Origin: Spirochaetota bacterium
GTDB taxonomy: Bacteria > Spirochaetota > Spirochaetia > Treponematales > UBA12059
NCBI GenBank assembly: GCA_029560805.1
Contig: JAKQKE010000114.1
Location: 1 to 64,000 of the forward strand
DNA length: 64,000 bases
Reading direction: 5' to 3'
In this document: positions 26,873 to 35,546 of the stretch, one piece after another
How the letters are laid out: each line of letters starts with the position of its first letter
How positions within the stretch are numbered: the first letter of the stretch is position 1
The notes under the pieces: model-generated
Databases searched by the model: none
The model's input: only the letters and a program-made list of their open reading frames with translations
What the model was told of the DNA's origin: nothing
Made by a program: the position numbers and the translations under genes

Positions 26873-28084
26873 CTATAGAGCCATCCCGTCGATCCCGGCA
26901 AGCCGTCGGCCGATGGTCGAGGCGAAGAGGCGCGAGCGGTCATCCGGGCCGGCGGCCGACGGGAAGATGACGTACGCCGCTCCGCCCGAGGCCGCCAGCC
27001 ATCGCGATTCTAGCTCGCGCCGGTCGTAGACGCGGCGGACGCTATCGTTCGACGGCGAGGCCGGCTCGTGCATCACGGCGTCGCCGCGGGCGGTAAAGCC
27101 GACCAGCGTGGTCAGGTGACCGGAGGATCTGGGCACCGGCGCGGCCGTGATGGGGCGGCCCGCGCCGGTATCCCAGGCGACCGACAGCACCAACGGCACG
27201 CCGGCCGACAGCCAGGGCTCGAGGCGGTCGAGGCCCTCGAAGCGGGCCACATAGGCCTCCATGCCCGGCGCCGAGCCGGCGTACGCGACGTTGAACGACC
27301 AGTTGCCGTGCCCGCCGTAGACATGGTCGTAGACGCCGGCGACCGCGGCCCGGACGCGGGCCTCCCGGGCGGCCCCGTCGGGACTGCGGTCGCCGGCCCA
27401 GTAGCCGAGCACCATCGATACGGAGGTCGGGCTGCACCAGACCTTGCCGCCGTCCGGATAGACCATCTGCGAGCTGCGCGGCACGCCCTCGATGACGACG
27501 GCGTCGCCCGAAACCGCGGCGGAGGGCTCGACGTCGACCGGCTTGGGATCTGAGTACGCGAGCGAGAACGAGCGGAGCCCGGGCATGGCGGCCGAGACGG
27601 GGCGGCCGTCGGCGCCGACCGCCGCGTAGAGGCGGAAGCGCGTCTGGAAGGCGTCGGCGGGGCTCGTGGGCTCGACGGTGTCGGTCGCGACGCGGGCCTC
27701 GTCGTCGTCCTGCCCCGCGATTGAATGGCGCCTGACGGTCGAGTCGTTCGGAGCCCAGGGCCCGAGCGACTTCCAGCCGCTCCAACGCCCGCCGGAGCGG
27801 GTACGCAGCGATAGCTCGAGCCACGAGCCGTCGGGCACGTCGGCGTTCCAGGACGGCACACAGGAGCGGAACGGGAAATCGGGCGCCAGAACGGGGCTCG
27901 TCGCCTCGCCGACGACGAACGCGGCCGGGAGGCCGTCGCCGCCCGACCCGGACTCGCCCGAGACGGGCGGCGCGGACGGATCGAGCGTCAGGCGGCCGTT
28001 CCGCCTCGAGCATCCGGACAGGTACCACGAGTCGAACGCCCCATCGGCGGCCCGATGGAGCGAGAAACCGGTACGGTACGCCAC
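26873..28084 (-). CDS. C39-like (papain-fold) cysteine peptidase
   Basis: This 403-residue protein has a beta-rich N-terminal half (about 1-190) and a C-terminal peptidase_C39_2-type domain: the nucleophile in KVWCSPTSVSMVLGY near 236-250, the histidine in GHLTTLVGF near 341-349 and an Asx/Pro segment HEPASPSND. No signal peptide or membrane helix is seen, so it is probably cytoplasmic. The start is GTG 28084, 3 bases after the M20 stop; it forms an operon with the M20 hydrolase and YfcC transporter genes upstream. It may process peptides or amides handled by that pair (inference). Confidence 0.72.
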   Translation of the reverse strand: MAYRTGFSLHRAADGAFDSWYLSGCSRRNGRLTLDPSAPPVSGESGSGGDGLPAAFVVGEATSPVLAPDFPFRSCVPSWNADVPDGSWLELSLRTRSGGRWSGWKSLGPWAPNDSTVRRHSIAGQDDDEARVATDTVEPTSPADAFQTRFRLYAAVGADGRPVSAAMPGLRSFSLAYSDPKPVDVEPSAAVSGDAVVIEGVPRSSQMVYPDGGKVWCSPTSVSMVLGYWAGDRSPDGAAREARVRAAVAGVYDHVYGGHGNWSFNVAYAGSAPGMEAYVARFEGLDRLEPWLSAGVPLVLSVAWDTGAGRPITAAPVPRSSGHLTTLVGFTARGDAVMHEPASPSNDSVRRVYDRRELESRWLAASGGAAYVIFPSAAGPDDRSRLFASTIGRRLAGIDGMAL

Positions 28085-28087
28085 GGC

Positions 28088-29272
28088 CTACGCCTTTTCC
28101 CGGCCCGCTTCCATGCAGGCGCGCATCGCGTCCCGGAGGCCCGGGTCCAGGAAGGTCCTGAGCGCGGCGCGGGCCAGGATCTTGGCCCCGGTGGCGATCG
28201 CGTCATGCGCCATCGGCGCGGTCGTGGCGGCGGCGAATTCCCGGGTATGCAGGGCGAAGGGCCTATCGACGATCGACAACGTCGGCTGGAGCGTCGGGCA
28301 ACGCATACTGACGTTCCCGACGTCCGACGAGCCTTCCGGGCCCGAGACCGGACCGTAGGGCACGCCCAGCTCGTCGTAGACGCCTTCCATCATCGCCTCG
28401 GCGGCCTCGTTCGGCACGAGTTCGTCGAAGGACAGCTCGAACTGGCGCCACTCCACCTCGGTCTCCGTGGCCATCGCGGCTCCCTTCGCCGCGGCGTAGG
28501 CCTTCCGCAGGATGTCGTTCAGCTGGGCGCGACGAGAGGAGCGGAAATAGAAGCGCACGACGGCGGTCTCCGGCACGATGTTGCACGCCTCGCCGCCGTC
28601 GACGTAGATGCCGTGCATACGGACGTCGGGCCGGACGTGCTGCCTGAGCATGTCGATGGCGTGAAAGAACAGCTGCGCCCCGTTGAGCGCGTTGCGACCC
28701 TCCCAGGGCGAGGCGGCCGCGTGCGAGGCCTTGCCACGGAACGTGAACTCGATGCCGTCCATCGCCAGGCAGCGGTAGCGCACCCGGCAGTCGTCATTGT
28801 CCGAATGGATCATCAGCGCAAGGTCCAGCCCGTCGAAGGCGCCGCCCGCGGCCATGGTGATCTTGGCGCCGTTCGTCTCCTCGGCCGGGGTGCCGACGAC
28901 CCGGAGCTCGCCGCCGAGTTCTTCCAGGACGGACGCCAGGCCAGCGCCGGCCAAGAGGCTCATCGCGCCGTGCACATTATGCCCGCAGGCGTGGCCTATG
29001 CCCGGTAGGGCGTCGTACTCGGCCAGGAGCGCCACGCGCCCGCCGGAGCCGCGGGACACCTTGCCGTTATAGGCCGTCGGGATGCCGAAGAAGGGGTACT
29101 CCACCTCGAAGCCGCAGCCCCGGAGGAACGCGACGTGAGCCTCGCTGCTCCGGAACTCCCGCTCCGATATCTCCGGATCCGCCGCCATCGCATCGCTCAG
29201 GGCGATCGCCTCGGCGGCTTTCAGCGCTATAGCCTCGTCGACGATCCCGGCCAGCCTCAGATACTCGCTCAC
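28088..29272 (-). CDS. M20-family amidohydrolase (AbgB-like)
   Basis: This 394-residue protein has M20D metal motifs: GIGHACGHNVHG near 91-102, GTPAEETNG near 124-132, the dimerisation-domain KASHAAASPWEGRNAL and a late histidine segment. The fold matches p-aminobenzoyl-glutamate hydrolase subunits and related amidases. It lies directly downstream of a YfcC-type transporter, an arrangement often seen for uptake plus hydrolysis of an acylated amino acid or dipeptide. It is only distantly similar to the M20 at 14373-15557. Confidence 0.85.
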   Translation of the reverse strand: MSEYLRLAGIVDEAIALKAAEAIALSDAMAADPEISEREFRSSEAHVAFLRGCGFEVEYPFFGIPTAYNGKVSRGSGGRVALLAEYDALPGIGHACGHNVHGAMSLLAGAGLASVLEELGGELRVVGTPAEETNGAKITMAAGGAFDGLDLALMIHSDNDDCRVRYRCLAMDGIEFTFRGKASHAAASPWEGRNALNGAQLFFHAIDMLRQHVRPDVRMHGIYVDGGEACNIVPETAVVRFYFRSSRRAQLNDILRKAYAAAKGAAMATETEVEWRQFELSFDELVPNEAAEAMMEGVYDELGVPYGPVSGPEGSSDVGNVSMRCPTLQPTLSIVDRPFALHTREFAAATTAPMAHDAIATGAKILARAALRTFLDPGLRDAMRACMEAGREKA

Positions 29273-29291
29273 GTCGTCTCCTTTCCGCCGC

Positions 29292-29318
29292 GGCGCCCCT
29301 CCGTCCGTGAAGGGCGCC
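29292..29318 (-). other. Hairpin between yfcC and the M20 gene
   Basis: GGCGCCC/GGGCGCC (7 bp, 13-base loop) sits in the 73-base gap within the operon. There is no T-run, so it is more likely an mRNA-processing or attenuation structure than a terminator. Confidence 0.4.
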
Positions 29319-29345
29319 GTCGTCAGTGTAGAACGGTTCTGGCCG

Positions 29346-30776
29346 TCAGGCCAGCCCTATCATGACCGAGACCGCGATGAAGATGACCTGGGCGACCAAG
29401 AGGAGGCCGAAGAACGGGACGAAGAAGCGCCACCACTTCTGGATCGGGATCTTGGCGATGGAGCAGACGACCGGCAATAGCGTCGTCGGCCACAGCAGGT
29501 TGGAGAAGCCGTCGCCATACTGGAACGCCAGCACCGCGGTCTGCCTCGAGATGCCCAGGAGGTCGGACAGCGGGGCCATGATCGGCATGGTCGTGGCGGC
29601 CTGGCCCGAGCCGGACGGGATGAAGAAGTTGATCAGGGTCTGCACGACGAGCATGCCCTCGGCGGCTATCCATCGCGGCAGCGCGGCGAGCGGTTGCGAC
29701 ATGGCGTAGACGACCGTGTCGATGATCTGCGCCTCGCGCATGACGACGAGGATACCGCGCGACAAGCCGACGACCAGCGCGCCGAAGACGATGTCCTTGC
29801 AGCCCTCGAGGAAGGTGGCGGCGATCTTGCTGGGGCCCCAGCCGGCGATCAGGCCCGTGGCTATGCCCATGATGACGAACAGGCCGGCCAGCTCGTCGAA
29901 GTACCAGCCCTTGGCGATGACGCCCCAGATGAGTACGCCTATGGTGCCGACGACCCAGGCCAGGATCAGCCGGTCGCGTCCGGTAGCCTTCTTATCCACC
30001 AGCTCATCGTGGTTCAGCGCCAGCTTGCCCATATCGACGCCGGCGAGGAGGCTCTTGCTCGGGTCCTTCTTGATCCTGAGCGCGTAGCGGACGGTCCAGA
30101 TCACGGCCATCGTCACGAACACGAACCAACTGACGATGCGGAAGCCCATGCCCGAGAACAGCGGCAGTTCGGCCACTTTCTGCGCGACGCCGATGGTGAA
30201 CGGGTTCATGAAGGCCGCCGCGAAGCCCATGCCCACGGCCAGGAACACCATGCACATGCCGACGATGGCGTCGTAGCCCATCGCGATGGCCAGGCCCACG
30301 AACAGCGGGATGAAGCCGAAGGTCTCCTCGAACATACCGAAGACCGAGCCGCCGAGCGCGAAGATATACATGAAGACGGGGATCAGCACGACTTCCTTGC
30401 CCCGTAGCGCCCTCAGGAGCCCTCCGATGAACGAGTGCAGCGCCCCGGTCTGCAACACGATATAGAACGAGGCGTAGACGAAGAACACGAAGAACACGAC
30501 GTCCGCCGCGTCGATCGAGCCCTTCTGCAGGGCTATGAAGGTCTTGAAGGGATGCTGGGGATTCTGCTCGACGCGATGGAACGTGCCGGGGACGACGACC
30601 GTACGCCCGGAATTTGGATCCGTGGCTCGATCGAATTCACCGGCCGGGATGATGTACGAACCGATGACGGCGACGATGATCAAGGCGAACAAAAGCACGA
30701 AGGTATGCGGCACTTTGAACGGTTTTTGCTCATGCGCGAGCCTCCCGTAGCGGATGTGTATGGCGCCAAGCGCCAT
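29346..30776 (-). CDS. YfcC-family membrane transporter (DcuC/AbgT-like ion-transporter superfamily)
   Basis: This 476-residue protein has about 12 hydrophobic helices and family segments KVPHTFVLLFALIIVA with YIIPAGEF, MFEETFGFIPLF, and NFFIPSGSGQAATTMPIM near 405-422. YfcC-type carriers are proposed to move amino acids, peptides or dicarboxylates across the inner membrane. Start choice: ATG 30776 has GAGGA five bases upstream and lies downstream of a predicted promoter; the in-frame ATG at 30815 is within that promoter. It is the first gene of an operon with M20 and C39-like hydrolases, pointing to a peptide-like substrate. Confidence 0.85.
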   Translation of the reverse strand: MALGAIHIRYGRLAHEQKPFKVPHTFVLLFALIIVAVIGSYIIPAGEFDRATDPNSGRTVVVPGTFHRVEQNPQHPFKTFIALQKGSIDAADVVFFVFFVYASFYIVLQTGALHSFIGGLLRALRGKEVVLIPVFMYIFALGGSVFGMFEETFGFIPLFVGLAIAMGYDAIVGMCMVFLAVGMGFAAAFMNPFTIGVAQKVAELPLFSGMGFRIVSWFVFVTMAVIWTVRYALRIKKDPSKSLLAGVDMGKLALNHDELVDKKATGRDRLILAWVVGTIGVLIWGVIAKGWYFDELAGLFVIMGIATGLIAGWGPSKIAATFLEGCKDIVFGALVVGLSRGILVVMREAQIIDTVVYAMSQPLAALPRWIAAEGMLVVQTLINFFIPSGSGQAATTMPIMAPLSDLLGISRQTAVLAFQYGDGFSNLLWPTTLLPVVCSIAKIPIQKWWRFFVPFFGLLLVAQVIFIAVSVMIGLA

Positions 30777-30786
30777 GTTTCCTCGC

Positions 30787-30815
30787 ACAGTAACACCGGC
30801 TACAATCCGGGTCAA
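30787..30815 (-). promoter_or_regulatory. Predicted promoter of the yfcC operon
   Basis: On the minus strand TTGACC (30815-30810) and TACTGT (30792-30787) are 17 bases apart, just upstream of the ribosome site. TGCATATC occurs twice between this and the opposite promoter (near 30824 and 30854), a possible shared operator. Confidence 0.5.
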
Positions 30816-30889
30816 TCATTTTCTGCATATCCATGCGCGCAAGGCCCCTTCTTTGCATATCTGAAGCATATTTGCAGCGCCACCCTTCG

Positions 30890-30919
30890 TTGCCTATGGG
30901 AGGCCTGCCGCGCTATACT
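30890..30919 (+). promoter_or_regulatory. Predicted leaderless promoter of the PHP phosphatase gene
   Basis: TTGCCT (30890-30895), an 18-base spacer and TATACT (30914-30919) place the transcript start at about the ATG at 30926. No ribosome-binding sequence lies at a workable distance from that ATG, consistent with a leaderless mRNA. Confidence 0.55.
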
Positions 30920-30925
30920 CCGCCC

Positions 30926-31810
30926 ATGCTGACCAATTTCCATACCCACTGCGAATTCTGCGACGGCAAGGCCACCGCCGCCGCTATGGCGGACGCCGCG
31001 CGCCGGGCGGGCTTCTCGATACTCGGATTCTCGTCCCACGCTCCGCTGCCGTTCGTAACGAGGTGGACGATGAAGCAGGCCAGCCTCGGCGACTACGTCG
31101 ACGCGATACGCGGGCTGGGGCGGACGCACGGCCCCGATATGAGGATCCTCGTCGGGCTGGAGGTCGATTCTATCGAAGGGCTATGCGGCCCGGCCGACGG
31201 CCGCTTCGACGGCGCGGGCCTTGACTACCGCATCGGCTCGGTCCATTTCGTCCTGCCGGACGGAGCGCCGGCCCCGACCCCGGAGGCCCTCGACGAAACC
31301 GGCGAGCCGACCTTCGGCTTCACCGTGGACGAGTCGGAGGAAAAGTTCGACGACCACCTCTCGCGCTTCTACGACGGCGACGCCGAAGCCATGGTCGACG
31401 ACTACTACGCGGCCGTGGCCGCCTGCGCGCGCGCTGGCGGCTTCGACATACTCGGGCATTTCGACCTGGTCCGCAAGAACAACCGCGGCCAGAGGCGCTT
31501 CAGCGAGGAGGGGCGCCGCTACAGGGACGCGGCGATGGCGGCGGTGGAGGCGGTCGCCGAGAGCGGGGCGATCGTGGAGATCAATACCGGCGGCATGGCG
31601 CGGGGCAAGACCGACTCGCCCTACCCCGCAGCCTGGATACTGAGAGAATTGAAGGCGCGCGGCGTAGGCGTATGCCTGAACGCCGATGCCCATGAGACCC
31701 GCCACCTGAGCGCGCATCGCGAAGACGGGCTTCGGGCGGCGGCGGCCGCGGGCTATGACAGACTGACCGTCATAGGCCCAGACGGCCGCTTCCAGGTCGA
31801 GCTCGGTTAA
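30926..31810 (+). CDS. Histidinol-phosphatase of the PHP family
   Basis: This 294-residue PHP-domain protein has FHTHCEFCDGKA at 5-16, GFSSHAPLPF near 37-46, GLEVDSIEG, HFDLVRKN near 184-191 and a late DAHET, giving the trinuclear metal-site ligands. HisJ/HisK-type enzymes dephosphorylate L-histidinol phosphate; the SSHAPLPF segment is typical of that group. No other his gene is near, so another phosphoester substrate cannot be excluded. ATG 30926 begins the conserved domain; the ATG at 30896 would add ten residues but lies inside the predicted promoter. Confidence 0.82.
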   Translation: MLTNFHTHCEFCDGKATAAAMADAARRAGFSILGFSSHAPLPFVTRWTMKQASLGDYVDAIRGLGRTHGPDMRILVGLEVDSIEGLCGPADGRFDGAGLDYRIGSVHFVLPDGAPAPTPEALDETGEPTFGFTVDESEEKFDDHLSRFYDGDAEAMVDDYYAAVAACARAGGFDILGHFDLVRKNNRGQRRFSEEGRRYRDAAMAAVEAVAESGAIVEINTGGMARGKTDSPYPAAWILRELKARGVGVCLNADAHETRHLSAHREDGLRAAAAAGYDRLTVIGPDGRFQVELG

Positions 31811-31846
31811 ACCTAGCGCTTGTCGCAACCTAGCGCTTGTCGCAAC
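31811..31846. repeat. 17-bp direct repeats between two convergent genes
   Basis: ACCTAGCGCTTGTCGCA occurs twice in succession after the phosphatase stop (31811-31844). A third, diverged partial copy (ACCTAGCGGTTGCGGC) runs into the last codons of the convergent TraR/DksA gene. No poly-T tract is seen. Confidence 0.7.
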
Positions 31847-32203
31847 CTAGCGGTTGCGGCGTTCCTCGCTCTTCTGGCACTCGATGCAAAGCACGGCGTA
31901 TGGCAGGGCCACGAGCCGTTCCTGGGGAATGCGCTTCGAACACTTCATGCACGAACCATAGCGGCCCTGCTGGATACGGACCAGGGCGGCCTCGATCGAG
32001 CGTAGCCGCTTCAGGTCCTGGGAGCCGAGCGCCTCTATCATCTTCCTGTCGACATCGTCGGAGGCTACATCGGCGAAATCCTTAGGATCCATCTCCTCGA
32101 CGATCGCCCGGAAATCGGCGTTCGTCGCGACAAGCTTATCGAGGATATCCTGTTTCATCTCGGTCAGCGATTCGCGCATCTTCTCGGTGAAATCCTTGTC
32201 CAT
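31847..32203 (-). CDS. TraR/DksA-family zinc-finger protein
   Basis: This 118-residue protein has a coiled-coil N-terminal region (residues 1-75) and a four-cysteine zinc finger GSCMKCSKRIPQERLVALP followed by CIECQ, the DksA/TraR signature. Such proteins bind the RNA polymerase secondary channel and tune initiation, often with ppGpp. It is shorter than E. coli DksA (about 151). The start ATG 32203 has GAGGAGGG upstream; an in-frame ATG seven codons earlier is rejected because it precedes that site. Its extreme C-terminus is encoded by the 17-bp repeat. It is divergent from infA. Confidence 0.85.
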   Translation of the reverse strand: MDKDFTEKMRESLTEMKQDILDKLVATNADFRAIVEEMDPKDFADVASDDVDRKMIEALGSQDLKRLRSIEAALVRIQQGRYGSCMKCSKRIPQERLVALPYAVLCIECQKSEERRNR

Positions 32204-32275
32204 CGGACCCTCCTCGATACTCAAGCGTCAGCGTGGGCGCCGTCGGCGCCGGATCGTCATAGAAACGAGCGAGTT

Positions 32276-32304
32276 ACTATTCATGGATTGCGTGTCTCTG
32301 TCAA
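32276..32304 (-). promoter_or_regulatory. Possible promoter of the TraR/DksA gene
   Basis: The minus strand has a perfect TTGACA (32304-32299); a weak -10 (AATAGT or TAGTAA) follows 17-19 bases later. It is back to back with the infA promoter, with 17 bases between the two -35 boxes. Confidence 0.4.
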
Positions 32305-32321
32305 CCATCCGGACGGGCAGG

Positions 32322-32350
32322 TTGACACGCCAACGCGCGGCCCGTACTAT
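32322..32350 (+). promoter_or_regulatory. Predicted promoter of infA
   Basis: A perfect TTGACA (32322-32327), a 17-base spacer and TACTAT (32345-32350) lie about 60 bases upstream of the infA GTG. A TATTAT overlaps three bases downstream. Confidence 0.7.
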
Positions 32351-32409
32351 TATAGCGCTTCGGACGCCGCGCTCAAGCGAGAGCGTCCCATTTCTCCGTA
32401 GGAGGCATC

Positions 32410-32631
32410 GTGGCCAAGGAAGAAGCTATCGAGGTAGAGGGTATCGTCAGGGAAGCCCTGCCGAACACCATGTTCAGGGTCGAATTAAAGAATGGCGGAC
32501 ACCTCATTCTAGCCCACCTTTCCGGCAAGATGCGCAAGCACTACATCCGTATCGTCCCCGGAGACACGGTCCGGGTAGCCTTGTCGCCGTACGACCTATC
32601 CCGAGGGCGCATCATCTATCGCGAGCGCTAA
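32410..32631 (+). CDS. infA: Translation initiation factor IF-1
   Basis: This 73-residue OB-fold protein ([19 protein letters not shown] start, [26 protein letters not shown] ending) is a full-length IF-1. It binds the 30S A site during initiation. It starts with GTG 32410, preceded by TAGGAGG. It stands alone rather than in a ribosomal-protein operon, as is common outside Firmicutes. Its stop codon overlaps the stop of the convergent smr gene. Confidence 0.95.
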   Translation: MAKEEAIEVEGIVREALPNTMFRVELKNGGHLILAHLSGKMRKHYIRIVPGDTVRVALSPYDLSRGRIIYRER

Positions 32632-33030
32632 TCCTCCCGTTCCTTCAATAGAACCCAGGTAGCTCCAGTCCCTCCATTGGCCGAGTCCGGGTGGCCGGAT
32701 TTGCCGGCCGAGGGCCTGCGTTCCAGCCAACGGCGTACGACGCCCGCCAACACGGGCTCCGACGCCGAATGCAGGCCCTTGCCGTGGACTATCATCAGCT
32801 TGCGACAGCCTCCGCGCTCCGCCGCCGCGAAGAAGGACGCCCGCGTCCTCCGCCTCCGCGGCGGTCAGTCCGTGGAGGTCGAGCCTCGCGTCCACGGGCA
32901 AGGCGTCTAGCTCCTTCTTAGTCAGGCGGCGCTCCTTCGGCCCGTCCTTACCGTCACCGCGTCCGGCTTCGGCTAACGCGGCGGCCCCGGTCTTCGCGTC
33001 CCACAACTTGAGTATCTCGCCGAAGTCCAC
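32628..33030 (-). pseudogene. Smr-domain protein, interrupted by a frameshift near 32842
   Basis: From GTG 33030 the frame encodes an N-terminal segment MDFGEILKLWDAKTG and the Smr motif LDLHGLTAAEAED, then loses the family pattern. In another frame the rest of the domain continues perfectly, with RASFFAAAERGGCRKLMIVH, then GKGLHS and a [10 protein letters not shown] ending at the stop at 32628. Restoring two bases in the GCGC run near 32842 would give DARASFF with normal helix spacing. Smr domains are DNA/RNA nicking endonuclease modules. Either the sequence has an indel error here or the gene is freshly broken; the intact second half favours an error or a very recent event. Confidence 0.8.
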
Positions 33031-33051
33031 CTCGCGCCCCTTCCCGCCGGC

Positions 33052-34890
33052 CTAATATACCACGGCGTCGTCGGCCGCCAGCCACCCGGCCGAACCGCCG
33101 GCCGGCTCGACGAACAGCCAGCCGCCGGCCGACTCGAGCACGCGCCCGCCGCGGCCCGCTGCCATAGCCGAGCCACCGGCCTCGGCCGACGGCACGGTCC
33201 TCGCTACGCCGCCGAGGCAGACGAAGCGGGGTCGAGCCTCTTCCGCCGCAGCCAGGGCGGCGAAGGCAGCCAGCGCGGCTCCCGCGACGGCCAGGCCGAG
33301 CGGCAATGAGAGCCGACGACGCGAGCCGTGACCAGAGGCGCGGCGGTCCGAGGCGCGACGCCGGAGTATCGCGGCGATGGCGGCCGCCGACAGGACGACA
33401 GCGCCCGCCGCCGGATACCCGAACGGCGGTAAAACATCCGCGCCGTCGTCGAGGTTACCGAACGACTCGTCGAGCGCCGCCAGGGCCGCGGGAAGCCCCG
33501 GTAGGATACAGGCCGCTCTCCCCAACCGTTTCAGCTCGGCGTAGGCGGCGGCGCGATCGCGCTCGGAGCCCGTATCGGCCAGCAGGCTTAGCGCGGCTAG
33601 CGCCGCGCGCTCGCGCGGCGTTCCGCCGTCGGACGCCGCGGCGCGAGTTGCCTCATCGAGGGCCGCGCCCCAGTCGGGACTTCCTGCCGCCGAGACGGCG
33701 GCCGCAACCCCGACCCAGGCGTCGTCGCGACGGGCCAGCCGCGACGCGGCGGACCTCGCCAGCTCGGCGACCGCGGCCGGCGGCGACCACGGCGGCGAGA
33801 CGCGCTCCGTCACGACCACCCTGACAGCCGACGCGGCGGCGTATCGTACGGCTTGGGCGACGGGGTCGAACCAGGCGTACGGCTCCGGCTCGATCACGTA
33901 GACGCCGGGCTCGGCTGCCGCGAAGGCGCCACGCGCGCCGGCCACGTAGTCGAGGCGCCCCTTCCCGCGTTCGACGTACCGTACCGCCTCCGCGACGCGA
34001 CGCTCTCCGATCCCCTCCGCCCGTATCGTCAGCCTCGGCCAGCCGGCGAGGCCGGGCCAGCCCGAGCCTACGGCGCGTAGCTCCCAGGACAGCGTATCTC
34101 CCGAGCCTAGGCTCGTCGAGCTGAAGCTCGTCGAGCTGAAGCTCAGCTTGTCGGCCGAGCCGGCCTGCCCCGGGAACGAAAGCTCCAGCCGCCACGGCCC
34201 GCCGACGGCCATGACGCCCTCGGCCTCGGCCGGCAACGAACGCATCCTCACGGGACGCTCACCGAGCTCGAAGGGGCCGTAGCCGTCATCGAGCCTGAGC
34301 GAAGGCAACCGAGCGGCCCCGGCTGCCGGAGCGACCGCGTAGTAGGCGCCCGTCCGGCCGGGTATCGGATCGAGCAGCAGTCCCTCCACGGCCAGCGCCG
34401 GACAGGCTACCGGAGAGCCGTCGGGGCCCCTGGCCTCGATCACGAACACCTCTCGCTCGTAGACGGAAGCGGGGGCTGACCACGAACCGATTCGGGCGAC
34501 CGGCCCCCGATCGAGGCTCTCGGTCTCGATCGACCAAGACCCGAGGCTCAGGGTACGGGTCCCCGATACCGCGATCAGGCCCAGCACGTCGATCCGGCCT
34601 GCGCCTTCGACCACGAAGCGATACGTAATAGTCGCGGCCGGCCCGCCGCCGGACGTCTGCGCCGGCCGTACGTCCGCCCCGGAGAACCTGGCCGGCCCCA
34701 GAATATCCGGTTCGATCGCCTCGAGCGCCTCGGCGCGCTCGCCCGGCAGAAACGCCTCGATGACGAAGGACGAGCCGACGGCCGGCCGATCCGGCGATAT
34801 GGCCACACGACGCTCGTCCTGGGCCCACCCGGCCGCGCCGGCGAGCAGGCACAGCAAAGCCGCCGCGGCCCGCATCGAAGCGCGCATCAA
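33052..34890 (-). CDS. batD: BatD-like protein of the Bat (aerotolerance) operon
   Basis: This 612-residue protein has a signal peptide (residues 1-23, ending GAAGWAQ) and several beta-sandwich domains over 25-360 typical of BatD (DUF11-like; PAVGSSFVIEAFLPGE start). A membrane helix lies near 492-510, a second near 533-552, and there is a small C-terminal SH3-like segment (GRVLESAGGWLFVEPAG). A short internal duplication (FSSTSFSSTS) sits near 248. BatD proteins are periplasmic membrane partners of BatA/BatB; the biochemical role is not settled. It is the last gene of the operon and overlaps the TPR lipoprotein gene. Confidence 0.75.
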   Translation of the reverse strand: MMRASMRAAAALLCLLAGAAGWAQDERRVAISPDRPAVGSSFVIEAFLPGERAEALEAIEPDILGPARFSGADVRPAQTSGGGPAATITYRFVVEGAGRIDVLGLIAVSGTRTLSLGSWSIETESLDRGPVARIGSWSAPASVYEREVFVIEARGPDGSPVACPALAVEGLLLDPIPGRTGAYYAVAPAAGAARLPSLRLDDGYGPFELGERPVRMRSLPAEAEGVMAVGGPWRLELSFPGQAGSADKLSFSSTSFSSTSLGSGDTLSWELRAVGSGWPGLAGWPRLTIRAEGIGERRVAEAVRYVERGKGRLDYVAGARGAFAAAEPGVYVIEPEPYAWFDPVAQAVRYAAASAVRVVVTERVSPPWSPPAAVAELARSAASRLARRDDAWVGVAAAVSAAGSPDWGAALDEATRAAASDGGTPRERAALAALSLLADTGSERDRAAAYAELKRLGRAACILPGLPAALAALDESFGNLDDGADVLPPFGYPAAGAVVLSAAAIAAILRRRASDRRASGHGSRRRLSLPLGLAVAGAALAAFAALAAAEEARPRFVCLGGVARTVPSAEAGGSAMAAGRGGRVLESAGGWLFVEPAGGSAGWLAADDAVVY

Positions 34891-35546
34891 TGGTCCTCCC
34901 CGCCGGCGGACTCGGAGGAGCCCGGGGCGAACAGAGTACGCTCGTCGATCCTGGACAGGGACAGAGGCCGCGATTCGCCCGGTACCTGCGCCGCCTCGTA
35001 GGCGCCGCGCTCGGATGCGCTCGACTCGCGCTTGTCGGCCAGGGCCGCGAGGGCCAGTTCGTAGGCCCGCGATAGTTCGAGCCGCGCGACCGGCCCGAGG
35101 CCGAAGGCGCCGACAGAGGCTCCGACGGAGGACGCCTCGGCCAGCGCCTTCCTGAAAGCCGCCGCCGCCTCGTCATAGGCGCCAGCGGCGTAGGCGTCGA
35201 CGCCCTCGTTGAACCAGGCGCTGGCCTGTAGCCCGGAGTAACCGTCGGCCTCGCCGAGCGCAACCGCCCGCGCCCGCATCGACGAGGCCGCCTCGCCCTC
35301 GCCGAGGGCCGAGAATACGTTGGCCAGGTCGTACGAGGCCGTCGGATCGCTGCCTGCCCCGGCCTCCAGGTACAGGGCCGCGGCCTCATGGTAGAAGCCC
35401 TCGGCGAATAGCCTATTGCCCCGCGCCACCTTGATCGACGCTGCCAGAGACGGCCGCGTCGCGGGGGCCGGGCCTCGACCGCAGGACGACGACGAGGCTA
35501 CCACGGCGACGACGGCCGCTAGCGCGACACTGACGCCGCGCCTCAT
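34887..35546 (-). CDS. TPR-repeat lipoprotein of the Bat operon (BatC/BatE-like)
   Basis: This 219-residue protein has a signal sequence ending in SSSSC (Cys22), a relaxed lipobox of the kind accepted in spirochaetes. It then has TPR-like helices: GNRLFAEGFYHEAAALYLEA, YDLANVFSALGEGEAA and AWFNEGVDAYAAGAYDEAAA. In Bat operons a TPR protein of this type sits between batB and batD and probably scaffolds the vWA proteins outside the membrane. The start at 35546 overlaps the batB stop as ATGA, which settles it against longer in-frame options. Confidence 0.8.
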   Translation of the reverse strand: MRRGVSVALAAVVAVVASSSSCGRGPAPATRPSLAASIKVARGNRLFAEGFYHEAAALYLEAGAGSDPTASYDLANVFSALGEGEAASSMRARAVALGEADGYSGLQASAWFNEGVDAYAAGAYDEAAAAFRKALAEASSVGASVGAFGLGPVARLELSRAYELALAALADKRESSASERGAYEAAQVPGESRPLSLSRIDERTLFAPGSSESAGGEDH

